Notes under the pieces: generated by a model
The model's input: only the letters and a program-made list of their open reading frames with translations
Told to the model about the DNA's origin: nothing
Database searches by the model: none
Shown: positions 26,954 through 35,213 of the stretch, piece by piece
Position numbering within the stretch: the first letter of the stretch is position 1
Layout of the letters: every line of letters starts with the position of its first letter
Assembly (NCBI RefSeq): GCF_001545075.1
Contig: NZ_FCOB02000050.1
Span: forward strand, 1-35,828
Source of the DNA: Caballeronia ptereochthonis
GTDB taxonomy: Bacteria > Pseudomonadota > Gammaproteobacteria > Burkholderiales > Burkholderiaceae
DNA length: 35,828 nt
Direction: 5' to 3'
Made by a program: the position numbers and the translations under genes

Positions 26954-27262
26954 ATGAACAAGATTCGCAAGGGTGACGAAGTCATCGTCATCACCGGCAA
27001 GGACAAGGGCAAGCGCGGTACCGTGCTGGCCGTTGCGGACGACCGTGTCACCGTCGAGGGTATCAACCTCGTCAAGAAGCACGTGAAGCCGAACCCGATG
27101 AAGGGTACGACGGGCGGTGTGGAAGCCAAGTCGATGTCGCTGCATATTTCGAACGTCGCGCTCGTCGACGCGAATGGCAAGGCATCGCGTGTGGGCATCA
27201 AGGTCGAAGACGGAAAGAAGGTTCGCTTCTTGAAGTCGACCGGCGCCACGCTTAACGCCTGA
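26954..27262 (+). CDS. rplX: 50S ribosomal protein L24
   Basis: L24 starts 50S assembly and lies near the tunnel exit. The 102-aa product begins with a KOW motif (KIRKGDEVIVITGKDKGKRG, about 3-22) and contains GINLVKKHVKPNP. AAGGAG precedes the ATG by 7 nt. It lies 9 nt after rplN. Confidence 0.96.
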   Translation: MNKIRKGDEVIVITGKDKGKRGTVLAVADDRVTVEGINLVKKHVKPNPMKGTTGGVEAKSMSLHISNVALVDANGKASRVGIKVEDGKKVRFLKSTGATLNA

Positions 27263-27276
27263 TGCGGAGTTAAAAA

Positions 27277-27816
27277 ATGGCTCGTCTGCAAGAAATTTAC
27301 AAAGAAAAGGTTGTGCCGCAACTCGTCGAAAAGTTCGGCTACAAGTCCATCATGGAAGTGCCGCGCATCACCAAGATCACCCTGAACATGGGTCTTGGCG
27401 AAGCCGTCGCTGACAAGAAGATCATCGAAAACGCCGTGGGCGACCTGACGAAGATCGCTGGCCAGAAGCCGGTTATCACGAAGGCGCGCAAGGCAATCGC
27501 AGGCTTCAAGATTCGTCAGGGCTACCCGATCGGCGCGATGGTTACGCTGCGCGGCCAAGCGATGTACGAATTCCTGGACCGCTTCGTGACGGTGGCGCTC
27601 CCCCGCGTGCGCGACTTCCGTGGCGTGTCGGGCCGTGCATTCGACGGTCGTGGCAACTACAACATCGGTGTGAAAGAGCAGATCATTTTCCCCGAAATCG
27701 ACTACGACAAGATCGACGCGCTGCGTGGGCTGAACATCAGCATCACGACTACCGCGAAGACTGACGACGAAGCAAAGGCGCTGCTCGCCGGCTTCAAGTT
27801 CCCGTTCAGAAACTGA
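27277..27816 (+). CDS. rplE: 50S ribosomal protein L5
   Basis: L5 binds 5S rRNA together with L18 in the central protuberance and contacts P-site tRNA. The 179-aa product has ARLQEIYKEKVVPQLVEKFGYK, VPRITKITLNMGLGEA and RDFRGVSGRAFDGRGNYNIGV. Length equals that of E. coli L5. In E. coli S8 represses the spc operon by binding near the rplE start; I saw no clear copy of that site here. Confidence 0.97.
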   Translation: MARLQEIYKEKVVPQLVEKFGYKSIMEVPRITKITLNMGLGEAVADKKIIENAVGDLTKIAGQKPVITKARKAIAGFKIRQGYPIGAMVTLRGQAMYEFLDRFVTVALPRVRDFRGVSGRAFDGRGNYNIGVKEQIIFPEIDYDKIDALRGLNISITTTAKTDDEAKALLAGFKFPFRN

Positions 27817-27823
27817 GGTTACC

Positions 27824-28129
27824 GTGGCTAAACTGGCACTGATCGAACGTGAAAAGAAGCGCGCGCGCCTGGCAGCCAAGTACGCTCCGAAGCGTGCTGA
27901 GCTGAAGGCTGTGATCGACGACGCAAGCAAGTCGGACGAAGAGCGTTATCTCGCGCGTCTGGCGCTGCAACAACTGCCGCGTAACTCGAACCCCACTCGC
28001 AAGCGTAACCGCTGCGCGATCACGGGTCGTCCGCGTGGCACGTTCCGCAAGTTCGGACTCGCGCGCGGCAAGATCCGCGAAATCGCTTTCCGCGGCGAAA
28101 TCCCTGGCCTCACCAAGGCGAGCTGGTAA
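27824..28129 (+). CDS. rpsN: 30S ribosomal protein S14, zinc-free long form
   Basis: S14 completes the 30S head. The 101-aa product begins MAKLALIEREKKRARLAAKY from a GTG at 27824, the start that gives the family N-terminus; GAGG lies upstream. It ends with RPRGTFRKFGLARGKIREIA and the SW terminus. Only one cysteine is present, so this is the long form without the CXXC zinc motif. It lies 7 nt after rplE. Confidence 0.96.
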   Translation: MAKLALIEREKKRARLAAKYAPKRAELKAVIDDASKSDEERYLARLALQQLPRNSNPTRKRNRCAITGRPRGTFRKFGLARGKIREIAFRGEIPGLTKASW

Positions 28130-28143
28130 TAGGAGAAACATAA

Positions 28144-28539
28144 ATGAGCATGAGTGATCCTATCGCCGATATGCTGACTCGCATCCGCAATGCGCAGATG
28201 GTCGAGAAGGTTTCGGTGACTATGCCCTCGTCGAAAGTCAAGGTTGCGATTGCGCAGGTTTTGAAGGACGAAGGTTATATCGACGACTTCGCGGTGAAGG
28301 CTGAAGGCGCGAAGACGGAATTGAACATCGCGTTGAAGTACTACGCTGGCCGTCCGGTGATCGAGCGCCTCGAGCGCGTCTCGAAGCCCGGTCTGCGTGT
28401 GTACCGCGGTCGCAACGAAATCCCGCAAGTGATGAACGGCTTGGGTGTTGCCATCGTATCGACGCCGAAGGGTGTGATGACCGACCGCAAGGCGCGCCAG
28501 AACGGCGTCGGTGGCGAAGTCATCTGCTACGTCGCTTAA
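28144..28539 (+). CDS. rpsH: 30S ribosomal protein S8
   Basis: S8 binds helix 21 of 16S rRNA and in E. coli represses the spc operon. The 131-aa product starts MSMSDPIADMLTRIRNAQMV and ends with the GVGGEVICYVA signature. I chose the ATG at 28144, 8 nt after GGAG; an ATG two codons later (28150) is further from that site. Length equals that of E. coli S8 within one or two residues. Confidence 0.96.
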   Translation: MSMSDPIADMLTRIRNAQMVEKVSVTMPSSKVKVAIAQVLKDEGYIDDFAVKAEGAKTELNIALKYYAGRPVIERLERVSKPGLRVYRGRNEIPQVMNGLGVAIVSTPKGVMTDRKARQNGVGGEVICYVA

Positions 28540-28558
28540 CACCGAAGGGAGAAGAAAC

Positions 28559-29092
28559 ATGTCTCGAGTAGGTAAAAGCCCGATCGCGCTGCCGCAAGGC
28601 GCGGAAGTGGCCATCAAGAGCGACGTCATCACCGTGAAGGGGCCGCTCGGCACGATCTCGCAACCGGCGAACAAGCTGGTGACCGTGACGAACGACAACG
28701 GTACGTTGAAGCTCGCTCCGGCCGACGAAAGCCGTGAAGCAAACGCGATGTCCGGCACGATGCGCGCCCTGGTGGCGAACATGGTGCAAGGCGTCACCAA
28801 GGGTTTCGAGCGCAAGCTGACGCTGGTTGGCGTCGGTTATCGTGCGCAAGCGCAAGGCGACAAGCTGAACCTGTCGCTGGGTTTCTCGCACCCCGTGGTG
28901 CACCAGATGCCGGAAGGCGTCAAGGCTGAGACCCCGTCGCAGACCGAAATCGTGATCAAGGGGATCGACAAGCAGAAAGTCGGACAAGTCGCAGCCGAAG
29001 TGCGCGGCTATCGCCCGCCGGAGCCTTACAAGGGCAAGGGCGTGCGCTATTCCGACGAGGTCGTGATCCTCAAAGAAACGAAGAAGAAGTAA
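28559..29092 (+). CDS. rplF: 50S ribosomal protein L6
   Basis: L6 lies near the sarcin-ricin loop at the factor-binding site. From the ATG at 28559 it has 177 aa, starting MSRVGKSPIALPQGAEV, the family length and N-terminus, with GGGAGAAG upstream. The longer frame opening at 28511 inside rpsH is rejected. The C-terminal signature RPPEPYKGKGVRYSDE is intact. Confidence 0.97.
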   Translation: MSRVGKSPIALPQGAEVAIKSDVITVKGPLGTISQPANKLVTVTNDNGTLKLAPADESREANAMSGTMRALVANMVQGVTKGFERKLTLVGVGYRAQAQGDKLNLSLGFSHPVVHQMPEGVKAETPSQTEIVIKGIDKQKVGQVAAEVRGYRPPEPYKGKGVRYSDEVVILKETKKK

Positions 29093-29104
29093 GGGTGCGC
29101 AATC

Positions 29105-29470
29105 ATGGATAAGACTCAATCTCGCCTGCGCCGCGCTCGTCAGACGCGTGTCAAGATCGCTGAGCTGCAGGTTCCGCGTCTGGCCGTGCATCGCACGAAT
29201 ACGCATATCTACGCGCAAGTGTTCTCGGCATGCGGCACGAAGGTCGTGGCAAGCGCTTCGACGCTGGAAGCCGAAGTGCGCGCTGAGCTGGCCGACAAGT
29301 CGGGCAAGGGCGGCAACATCAACGCTGCAACCCTGATCGGCAAGCGTATCGCCGAAAAGGCCAAGGCTGCCGGCATCGAATCCGTCGCCTTCGATCGCTC
29401 GGGTTTCCGCTACCACGGCCGCGTGAAGGCGCTGGCTGATGCGGCGCGTGAAGCCGGGCTCAAGTTCTAA
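29105..29470 (+). CDS. rplR: 50S ribosomal protein L18
   Basis: L18 binds 5S rRNA and ties it to the 50S subunit. The 121-aa product shows a basic N-terminus (MDKTQSRLRRARQTRVKI), HRTNTHIYAQVFS and the end FDRSGFRYHGRVKALADAAREAG, a strong family signature. It lies 12 nt after rplF. Confidence 0.96.
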   Translation: MDKTQSRLRRARQTRVKIAELQVPRLAVHRTNTHIYAQVFSACGTKVVASASTLEAEVRAELADKSGKGGNINAATLIGKRIAEKAKAAGIESVAFDRSGFRYHGRVKALADAAREAGLKF

Positions 29471-29484
29471 GGGAAGAATTCGTC

Positions 29485-30003
29485 ATGGCAAAGATGCAAG
29501 CGAAAGTTCAGGCTGACGAACGCGACGACGGCCTGCGCGAAAAGATGATTTCGGTCAACCGCGTGACCAAGGTCGTGAAGGGTGGCCGTATTCTCGGCTT
29601 CGCCGCACTGACCGTGGTTGGCGACGGTGATGGCCGCGTCGGCATGGGCAAGGGCAAGGCGAAGGAAGTTCCGGTTGCCGTGCAAAAGGCAATGGAACAA
29701 GCTCGCCGCAACATGTTCAAGGTGCCCCTGAAGAACGGCACGCTGCAACACGAAGTGCACGGCAAGCACGGCGCTTCGGCGGTTCTCCTCGCCCCGGCGA
29801 AGGACGGTACCGGCGTGATCGCCGGCGGCCCGATGCGCGCCGTGTTCGACGTGATGGGCGTGCAAAACGTTGTGGCCAAGAGCCACGGTTCGACGAACCC
29901 GTACAACCTCGTCCGTGCGACGCTGGACGGTCTGCGCAAGCAGTCGACCCCGGCCGACATCGCGGCGAAGCGTGGCAAGTCCGTCGAAGACATTCTGGGC
30001 TAA
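29485..30003 (+). CDS. rpsE: 30S ribosomal protein S5
   Basis: S5 acts in decoding accuracy and mRNA entry. The 172-aa product has [20 protein letters not shown], the loop where spectinomycin-resistance changes occur in E. coli (appears wild type), and [28 protein letters not shown] lies upstream of the ATG. Followed by rpmD after 10 nt. Confidence 0.97.
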
Positions 30004-30013
30004 GGTGGGCACC

Positions 30014-30196
30014 ATGTCTGAAAAAACTGTCAAGGTTCAGCTCGTCAAGAGCCTGATCGGGACCCGCGAATCGCACCGTGCAACGGTGCGTGGTCTCGGC
30101 CTGCGTCGCCTCAACTCGGTCTCCGAGCTGCAGGACACGCCGGCAGTGCGCGGGATGATCAACAAGGTCTCGTACCTCGTTAAGGTCATCGCCTGA
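30014..30196 (+). CDS. rpmD: 50S ribosomal protein L30
   Basis: A 60-aa protein starting [20 protein letters not shown] and ending [13 protein letters not shown], matching L30 in sequence and length. The ATG at 30014 follows TAAGGTGGGC, which ends rpsE and provides the ribosome-binding site. The open frame extends far upstream into rpsE in another reading phase; only the part from 30014 is L30. Confidence 0.95.
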
Positions 30197-30227
30197 GCGG
30201 CCGACCCTAGGATCCAAGGAGTTGAAC

Positions 30228-30662
30228 ATGGAATTGAATAACCTGAAGCCGGCAGAAGGCGCGAAGCACGCAAAGCGGCGCGTCGGGCGCGGCATCGGTT
30301 CGGGCCTCGGCAAGACCGCGGGGCGCGGCCACAAGGGTCAGAAATCGCGTTCGGGCGGCTTTCACAAGGTCGGCTTCGAAGGCGGTCAGATGCCTCTGCA
30401 GCGTCGTCTGCCGAAGCGCGGCTTCACCTCGCTGACGAAGGAATTCGTCGGTGAAGTACGCCTGGCTGATCTCGAGAAGCTGCCGGTCGACGAAATCGAT
30501 CTGCTGGCGCTGAAGCAAGCGGGTCTGGTCGGCGAGCTCATCAAGAGCGCGAAGATCATCAAGACCGGCGAGATCACCCGCAAGGTTACGGTGAAGGGCC
30601 TGACGGCAACGAAGGGCGCCCGTGCTGCAATCGAAGCCGCTGGCGGCTCGTTCGCCGAGTAA
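30228..30662 (+). CDS. rplO: 50S ribosomal protein L15
   Basis: L15 is a late-assembly 23S rRNA-binding protein. I chose ATG at 30228 (MELNNLKPAEGAKHAKRR, 144 aa), 6 nt after AAGGAG; a TTG at 30222 abuts that site and is rejected. The Gly/Arg-rich segment RRVGRGIGSGLGKTAGRGHKG and the FEGGQMPLQRRLPKRGF signature are intact. It lies upstream of secY as in most bacteria. Confidence 0.96.
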   Translation: MELNNLKPAEGAKHAKRRVGRGIGSGLGKTAGRGHKGQKSRSGGFHKVGFEGGQMPLQRRLPKRGFTSLTKEFVGEVRLADLEKLPVDEIDLLALKQAGLVGELIKSAKIIKTGEITRKVTVKGLTATKGARAAIEAAGGSFAE

Positions 30663-30704
30663 CGCGCTAATCGCCGTTACTAGCACTAGCATCGGAGAAG
30701 GTTC

Positions 30705-32051
30705 TTGGCTAACAGCCCGAGTCTCGCAAAAACCGGTCGAAGCGCGGCGAAATTCGGCGATCTGCGCCGGCGTGCAGTGTTCCTGCTGCTGGCGCTGATC
30801 GTCTACCGCATTGGTGCGCACATTCCGGTTCCCGGCATCGATCCGGACCAGCTGGCGAAGCTGTTCCAAAGCCAGTCGGGCGGCATCCTTGGCATGTTCA
30901 ACATGTTCTCGGGTGGCGCGCTGTCTCGGTTCACGATCTTTGCGCTGGGCATCATGCCCTACATCTCGTCGTCGATCATCATGCAGTTGCTGTCGATCGT
31001 GTCGCCGCAGATGGAGGCGCTGAAGAAGGAAGGGCAGGCAGGCCAGCGGAAGATCACGCAGTACACGCGCATCTTTACCGTGGTGCTCGCGACCTTCCAG
31101 GCGTTCGGCATCGCGGTCGCGCTGGAAAACCAGCCGGCCTTGGTGCTCGACCCCGGTATGGTGTTCCGCCTGACGACGGTCGTCACGCTGGTGACGGGCA
31201 CGATGTTCCTGATGTGGCTGGGTGAGCAGATCACGGAACGCGGTCTCGGCAACGGCATCTCGATCATCATCTTCGGTGGCATCGCGGCGGGGTTCCCGAA
31301 CGCGATCGGCGGTCTGTTCGAGTTGGTTCGCACCGGGTCGATGAGCATCATCTCGGCGATCATCATCGTCGTGCTGATCGCGGCAGTCACGTATCTGGTC
31401 GTGTTCATCGAACGCGGTCAGCGCAAGATCCTCGTGAACTACGCGAAGCGCCAGGTCGGTAACAAGATTTACGGCGGACAGTCGTCTCATCTGCCGCTCA
31501 AGCTGAACATGTCGGGTGTGATTCCGCCGATCTTCGCGTCGTCGATCATCCTTTTCCCGGCAACCATCCTGAACTGGTTTAGTTCGGGGTCGCGCACCAA
31601 CTGGTTCGCGAACACGCTGCACAACGTGGCCGAGGCGTTGAAGCCCGGTCAGCCCGTGTACGTGCTGCTGTATGCGTTGGCGATCGTTTTCTTCTGCTTT
31701 TTCTACACCGCACTGGTGTTCAACAGCCGGGAGACCGCCGACAACTTGAAGAAGAGCGGTGCTTTCGTTCCGGGTATCCGTCCGGGCGATCAGACTGCAC
31801 GATATATCGACCGCATCCTCACGCGTTTGACGCTGGCTGGTGCGATTTACATCGTATTCGTGTGCCTGCTGCCTGAGTTTCTGGTGTTGCGCTGGAACGT
31901 GCCGTTTTATTTTGGTGGAACGTCGCTGCTGATCATTGTCGTCGTCACGATGGACTTCATGGCTCAGGTGCAGTCGTACGTTATGTCGCAACAGTATGAG
32001 TCGCTGCTCAAGAAGGCAAACTTCAAGGGCGGCAACGTCCCGATGCGTTAA
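30705..32051 (+). CDS. secY: Preprotein translocase channel SecY
   Basis: SecY is the ten-helix channel that passes proteins through or into the inner membrane, working with SecE (1903-2283), SecG and SecA. The 448-aa product starts MANSPSLAKTGRSAAKFGDL from a TTG at 30705, 7 nt after GGAG. Membrane segments are evident, the first at about 24-42, followed by the plug-side IPVPGIDPDQLAKL. The C-terminal SecY end MSQQYESLLKKANFKG is present. Length is near E. coli SecY (443 aa). The TTG start may hold translation down. Confidence 0.97.
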   Translation: MANSPSLAKTGRSAAKFGDLRRRAVFLLLALIVYRIGAHIPVPGIDPDQLAKLFQSQSGGILGMFNMFSGGALSRFTIFALGIMPYISSSIIMQLLSIVSPQMEALKKEGQAGQRKITQYTRIFTVVLATFQAFGIAVALENQPALVLDPGMVFRLTTVVTLVTGTMFLMWLGEQITERGLGNGISIIIFGGIAAGFPNAIGGLFELVRTGSMSIISAIIIVVLIAAVTYLVVFIERGQRKILVNYAKRQVGNKIYGGQSSHLPLKLNMSGVIPPIFASSIILFPATILNWFSSGSRTNWFANTLHNVAEALKPGQPVYVLLYALAIVFFCFFYTALVFNSRETADNLKKSGAFVPGIRPGDQTARYIDRILTRLTLAGAIYIVFVCLLPEFLVLRWNVPFYFGGTSLLIIVVVTMDFMAQVQSYVMSQQYESLLKKANFKGGNVPMR

Positions 32052-32059
32052 TAAGGACC

Positions 32060-32278
32060 ATGGCCAAAGACGATGTAATCCAGATGCAGGGTGAGGTCAT
32101 CGAAAACCTCCCCAACGCTACTTTCCGGGTGAAATTGGAAAATGGCCATGTCGTCCTGGGGCATATTTCCGGAAAGATGCGGATGCACTACATCCGCATT
32201 CTGCCGGGCGACAAGGTTACGGTTGAATTGACGCCTTACGATCTGTCTCGTGCACGGATCGTGTTCCGGGCGAAGTGA
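32060..32278 (+). CDS. infA: Translation initiation factor IF-1
   Basis: IF-1 occupies the A site during initiation. The 72-aa OB-fold protein starts MAKDDVIQMQGEVIENLPNA, contains HISGKMRMHYIRILPGDKV and ends RARIVFRAK, very close to the family and of equal length to E. coli IF-1. TAAGGA precedes the ATG, 8 nt after the secY stop. A place between secY and rpmJ is common outside the enterics. Confidence 0.97.
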   Translation: MAKDDVIQMQGEVIENLPNATFRVKLENGHVVLGHISGKMRMHYIRILPGDKVTVELTPYDLSRARIVFRAK

Positions 32279-32298
32279 TTTGAAAAAAGGGTAATATC

Positions 32299-32415
32299 AT
32301 GAAAGTGATGGCATCGGTTAAGCGCATTTGCCGCAATTGCAAGATCATCAAGCGCAAGGGCGTTGTGCGCGTGATTTGCAGCTCTGATCCGCGCCACAAA
32401 CAGCGTCAAGGCTGA
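32299..32415 (+). CDS. rpmJ: 50S ribosomal protein L36, zinc-binding form
   Basis: A 38-aa protein starting [20 protein letters not shown] and ending [12 protein letters not shown]11, C14, C27 and H33 form the zinc ribbon, so this is the C+ form. AAAGGG lies upstream of the ATG. It stands between infA and rpsM, the standard place. It is too short for a usual length cut-off but is certain by sequence. Confidence 0.97.
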
Positions 32416-32456
32416 ACGCCGCGCTTTTGCTTGCGCTTTTTGTTTGAGGAAAAACA

Positions 32457-32822
32457 ATGGCTCGTATCGCAGGGGTTAACATCCCGAATCACCAGCATAC
32501 CGAGATCGGCCTGACGGCAATCTTCGGCATCGGTCGCACGCGCGCTCGCGGCATTTGCAGCGCTGCTGGTGTGGAATTTTCGAAGAAGGTCAAGGACCTC
32601 ACTGACGCAGACCTCGAAAAGCTGCGTGACGAAGTGGGCAAGTTCATCGTCGAAGGCGACCTGCGCCGTGAAGTCACGATGAACATCAAGCGCCTGATGG
32701 ACTTGGGTTGCTACCGCGGCATGCGTCATCGCAAGGGCCTGCCCCTGCGTGGCCAGCGTACGCGCACGAATGCCCGTACGCGCAAGGGTCCGCGTCGTGC
32801 AGCGCAATCGCTGAAGAAGTAA
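32457..32822 (+). CDS. rpsM: 30S ribosomal protein S13
   Basis: S13 is at the top of the 30S head and contacts the 50S and P-site tRNA. The 121-aa product starts MARIAGVNIPNHQHTEIGLT, contains FGIGRTRARGIC, and ends with a basic tail (RHRKGLPLRGQRTRTNARTR onwards) that reaches tRNA. GAGG precedes the ATG. First gene of the alpha group. Confidence 0.97.
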   Translation: MARIAGVNIPNHQHTEIGLTAIFGIGRTRARGICSAAGVEFSKKVKDLTDADLEKLRDEVGKFIVEGDLRREVTMNIKRLMDLGCYRGMRHRKGLPLRGQRTRTNARTRKGPRRAAQSLKK

Positions 32823-32850
32823 GCGGAACTGACAGTTACAGGAAAACGTA

Positions 32851-33255
32851 ATGGCTAAGGCTTCGAACAACTCCGCGGCGCAACGCGTTCGCAAGAAGGT
32901 CAAGAAGAACGTCGCCGAGGGCGTGGTTCACGTTCACGCGTCGTTCAACAACACCATTATCACGATCACCGACCGCCAGGGTAACGCACTCGCATGGGCA
33001 ACGTCGGGCGGTCAGGGCTTCAAGGGCTCGCGCAAGTCGACGCCGTTTGCAGCTCAGGTCGCAGCCGAGTCGGCTGGCCGCGTGGCAATGGAATACGGCG
33101 TGAAGAACCTCGAAGTGCGGATCAAGGGCCCCGGTCCTGGCCGTGAGTCGGCGGTGCGCGCGCTGCATGGTCTTGGCATCAAGATCACCGCGATCTCCGA
33201 CGTGACGCCGGTCCCGCACAACGGTTGCCGTCCGCCGAAGCGCCGTCGTATCTAA
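32851..33255 (+). CDS. rpsK: 30S ribosomal protein S11
   Basis: S11 lies on the 30S platform near the E-site codon. The 134-aa product contains SFNNTIITITDRQGNALAW, SGGQGFKGSRKSTPFAAQ and the end DVTPVPHNGCRPPKRRRI, all family hallmarks. It lies 28 nt after rpsM with AGGAAA upstream. The next 160 nt, up to rpsD, are non-coding. Confidence 0.97.
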   Translation: MAKASNNSAAQRVRKKVKKNVAEGVVHVHASFNNTIITITDRQGNALAWATSGGQGFKGSRKSTPFAAQVAAESAGRVAMEYGVKNLEVRIKGPGPGRESAVRALHGLGIKITAISDVTPVPHNGCRPPKRRRI

Positions 33256-33336
33256 TACGTCGACGCGACCGCATGTTTCCTGTCGATGCGAAAGTATCGG
33301 CGGGTTTCGTGCGTTAGTAAGTTTTGACTAAGCCCA

Positions 33337-33358
33337 CCGTTCGACCCAAAGGGTTCGG
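33337..33358 (+). other. Small bulged hairpin in the rpsK-rpsD spacer
   Basis: CCG-TTC-GACCC (33337-33347) pairs with GGGTT-CGG (33351-33358) as an 8-bp stem with a 3-nt bulge and an AAA loop. The 160-nt spacer is otherwise unexplained, with no convincing promoter. S4, the product of the next gene, represses its own mRNA in E. coli, so a binding structure here is possible but not shown. Confidence 0.35.
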
Positions 33359-33415
33359 ACTAGCGCAGACCGAAGTTCGACGGAAGTTTGCGTGATCAAT
33401 ATTTAAGGATGCAAA

Positions 33416-34039
33416 GTGGCACGCTATACCGGTCCCAAAGCCAAGCTGTCCCGCCGTGAAGGCACCGATCTGTTCCTGAAGAGCGCACGCCGTTCGCTCG
33501 CCGACAAGTGCAAGCTCGACAGCAAGCCCGGCCAGCACGGCCGCACCTCGGGCGCGCGTACGTCCGACTACGGCACCCAATTGCGCGAAAAGCAAAAGGT
33601 GAAGCGTATCTACGGCGTGCTGGAGCGTCAGTTCCGCCGCTACTTCGCTGAAGCCGACCGCCGCAAGGGCCCGACGGGTGAAAACCTGCTGCAGTTGCTC
33701 GAGTCGCGTCTCGACAACGTCGTCTATCGCATGGGCTTCGGCTCGACGCGTGCTGAAGCGCGTCAGCTCGTGAGCCACAAGTCGATCATGGTGAACGGCC
33801 AGGTCGCGAACATTCCGTCGCTGCAAGTGAAGTCGGGCGACGTCGTGTCCGTGCGCGAACAGTCGCGCAAGCAGGCTCGTATCGTCGAGGCCCTGTCGCT
33901 GGCCGAGCAAGGCGGTATGCCGAGCTGGGTGTCGGTCGACGCGAAGAAGTTCGAAGGAACCTTCAAGTCGATGCCCGAGCGTAGCGACATCGCCGGCGAC
34001 ATCAACGAAAGCCTGATCGTCGAATTGTATTCGCGTTAA
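33416..34039 (+). CDS. rpsD: 30S ribosomal protein S4
   Basis: S4 starts 30S assembly and in E. coli is the translational repressor of the alpha operon. The 207-aa product begins MARYTGPKAKLSRREGTDLF from a GTG at 33416, with AAGGA upstream. The S4 RNA-binding domain lies in the middle (RLDNVVYRMGFGSTRAEARQ, about 100-119, then SHKSIMVNGQ). Length equals E. coli S4 within one residue. The zinc-binding cysteines of some S4 proteins are absent. Confidence 0.97.
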   Translation: MARYTGPKAKLSRREGTDLFLKSARRSLADKCKLDSKPGQHGRTSGARTSDYGTQLREKQKVKRIYGVLERQFRRYFAEADRRKGPTGENLLQLLESRLDNVVYRMGFGSTRAEARQLVSHKSIMVNGQVANIPSLQVKSGDVVSVREQSRKQARIVEALSLAEQGGMPSWVSVDAKKFEGTFKSMPERSDIAGDINESLIVELYSR

Positions 34040-34080
34040 TCGCGCGTTCATCCGCGCGGTAACCGGATTGGCAGCCGGGG

Positions 34081-34168
34081 ACCCTCGTTGCTCGTGGCAA
34101 GGGGCAGCCTCGGCTGTTTATTTTCAGGTTGTTACCGGTCAGCCTTATCGGTGTAACGAGCCGAGGGT
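34081..34168 (+). promoter_or_regulatory. Structured leader between rpsD and rpoA
   Basis: ACCCTCG-TT-GCTCGT (34081-34095) pairs with ACGAGC-CGAGGGT (34156-34168): 13 bp with one 2-nt bulge, enclosing 60 nt. Inside lies CAGC-CTCG-GCTG (34105-34116). The closing arm ends shortly before the AAAAGG ribosome-binding site of rpoA, so folding could affect rpoA translation. A paired leader fits autoregulation, for example by S4; this is inferred from shape and position only. Confidence 0.55.
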
Positions 34169-34185
34169 ATTGAAAAGGAAAACCT

Positions 34186-35163
34186 ATGCAAACCAGTTTG
34201 TTGAAGCCCAAGATCATTGCAGTTGAATCGCTTGGTGAAAACCATGCGAAGGTGGTTATGGAGCCGTTCGAACGCGGCTATGGCCACACCTTGGGTAACG
34301 CGCTTCGGCGCGTGCTGCTGTCGTCGATGATCGGCTACGCGCCGACCGAAGTGACGATCGCAGGCGTCGTGCACGAATACTCGACGCTCGATGGTGTGCA
34401 AGAGGATGTGGTCAACCTGCTGTTGAACCTGAAGGGTGTCGTCTTCAAGCTGCACAACCGCGACGAAGTCACGGTGACGCTGCGCAAGGAAGGCGAGGGC
34501 GTCGTTACGGCCGGCGATATCGAACTCGCGCACGACTGCGAGGTCATCAATCCGGAACACGTGATCGCTCACCTGTCGAAGGGCGGCAAGCTCGACGTTC
34601 AGATCAAGATCGAAAAGGGCCGCGGCTATGTGCCGGGCAACGTGCGCCGCTATGGCGAAGAGTCGGCGAAGATCATCGGCCGCATCGTGCTGGACGCATC
34701 GTTCTCGCCGGTTCGCCGCGTAAGCTACGCCGTGGAAAGCGCGCGTGTCGAACAGCGTACCGACCTCGACAAGCTCGTGATGAACATCGAGACCAACGGC
34801 GTGATTTCGCCGGAAGAAGCGATCCGCCAGTCGGCTCGCATTCTGGTCGACCAGTTGTCGGTGTTTGCGGCGCTGGAAGGGACCGAAGCGGCTGCGGAAG
34901 CGCCGTCGCGCGCACCGCAGATCGATCCGATCTTGCTGCGCCCGGTGGACGACCTCGAACTCACGGTTCGTTCCGCGAACTGCCTGAAGGCCGAGAACAT
35001 CTACTACATCGGCGATCTGATCCAGCGTACGGAAAATGAACTGCTGAAGACGCCGAATCTGGGCCGCAAGTCGCTGAACGAAATCAAGGAAGTGCTGGCT
35101 TCGCGCGGTCTGACGCTCGGTATGAAGCTCGAAAACTGGCCGCCGGCCGGTCTCGACAAGTAA
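34186..35163 (+). CDS. rpoA: DNA-directed RNA polymerase subunit alpha
   Basis: Alpha dimers start polymerase assembly; their C-terminal domains bind UP elements and activators. The 325-aa product has the N-terminal domain (1 to about 230) with GYGHTLGNALRRVLLSSM, a flexible linker rich in Ala and Glu, and the C-terminal domain (about 248-325) with VRSANCLKAENIYYIGDLIQ. R262 and N265 there match E. coli R265 and N268, the DNA-binding residues. Length is close to E. coli alpha (329 aa). AAAAGGAAAA lies upstream of the ATG. Confidence 0.98.
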   Translation: MQTSLLKPKIIAVESLGENHAKVVMEPFERGYGHTLGNALRRVLLSSMIGYAPTEVTIAGVVHEYSTLDGVQEDVVNLLLNLKGVVFKLHNRDEVTVTLRKEGEGVVTAGDIELAHDCEVINPEHVIAHLSKGGKLDVQIKIEKGRGYVPGNVRRYGEESAKIIGRIVLDASFSPVRRVSYAVESARVEQRTDLDKLVMNIETNGVISPEEAIRQSARILVDQLSVFAALEGTEAAAEAPSRAPQIDPILLRPVDDLELTVRSANCLKAENIYYIGDLIQRTENELLKTPNLGRKSLNEIKEVLASRGLTLGMKLENWPPAGLDK

Positions 35164-35184
35164 TAGCGAAGTCGCTGCGTAACT

Positions 35185-35213
35185 TTGCAAAGGCGCGGAT
35201 TCTGCTTTAAAAT
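35185..35213 (+). promoter_or_regulatory. Sigma70-type promoter for rplQ
   Basis: TTGCAA (35185-35190) and TAAAAT (35208-35213) are 17 bp apart. The start would be near 35220, giving a leader of about 90 nt. It lies in the 146-nt spacer after rpoA and overlaps an imperfect inverted repeat in the same way as the rplC and rplN promoters. Confidence 0.75.

Noticed and set aside
30207..31991. 594-codon antisense frame over secY and rplO
   Set aside because: Shadow of high-GC coding sequence; the sense genes have clear family signatures.
33324..33352. TTGACT as a -35 upstream of rpsD
   Set aside because: No -10-like hexamer at 16-18 bp.
34129..34157. Possible promoter before rpoA (TTGTTA, 17 bp, TGTAAC)
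   Set aside because: Only four of six matches in each box, and it overlaps the long stem, so chance is likely.
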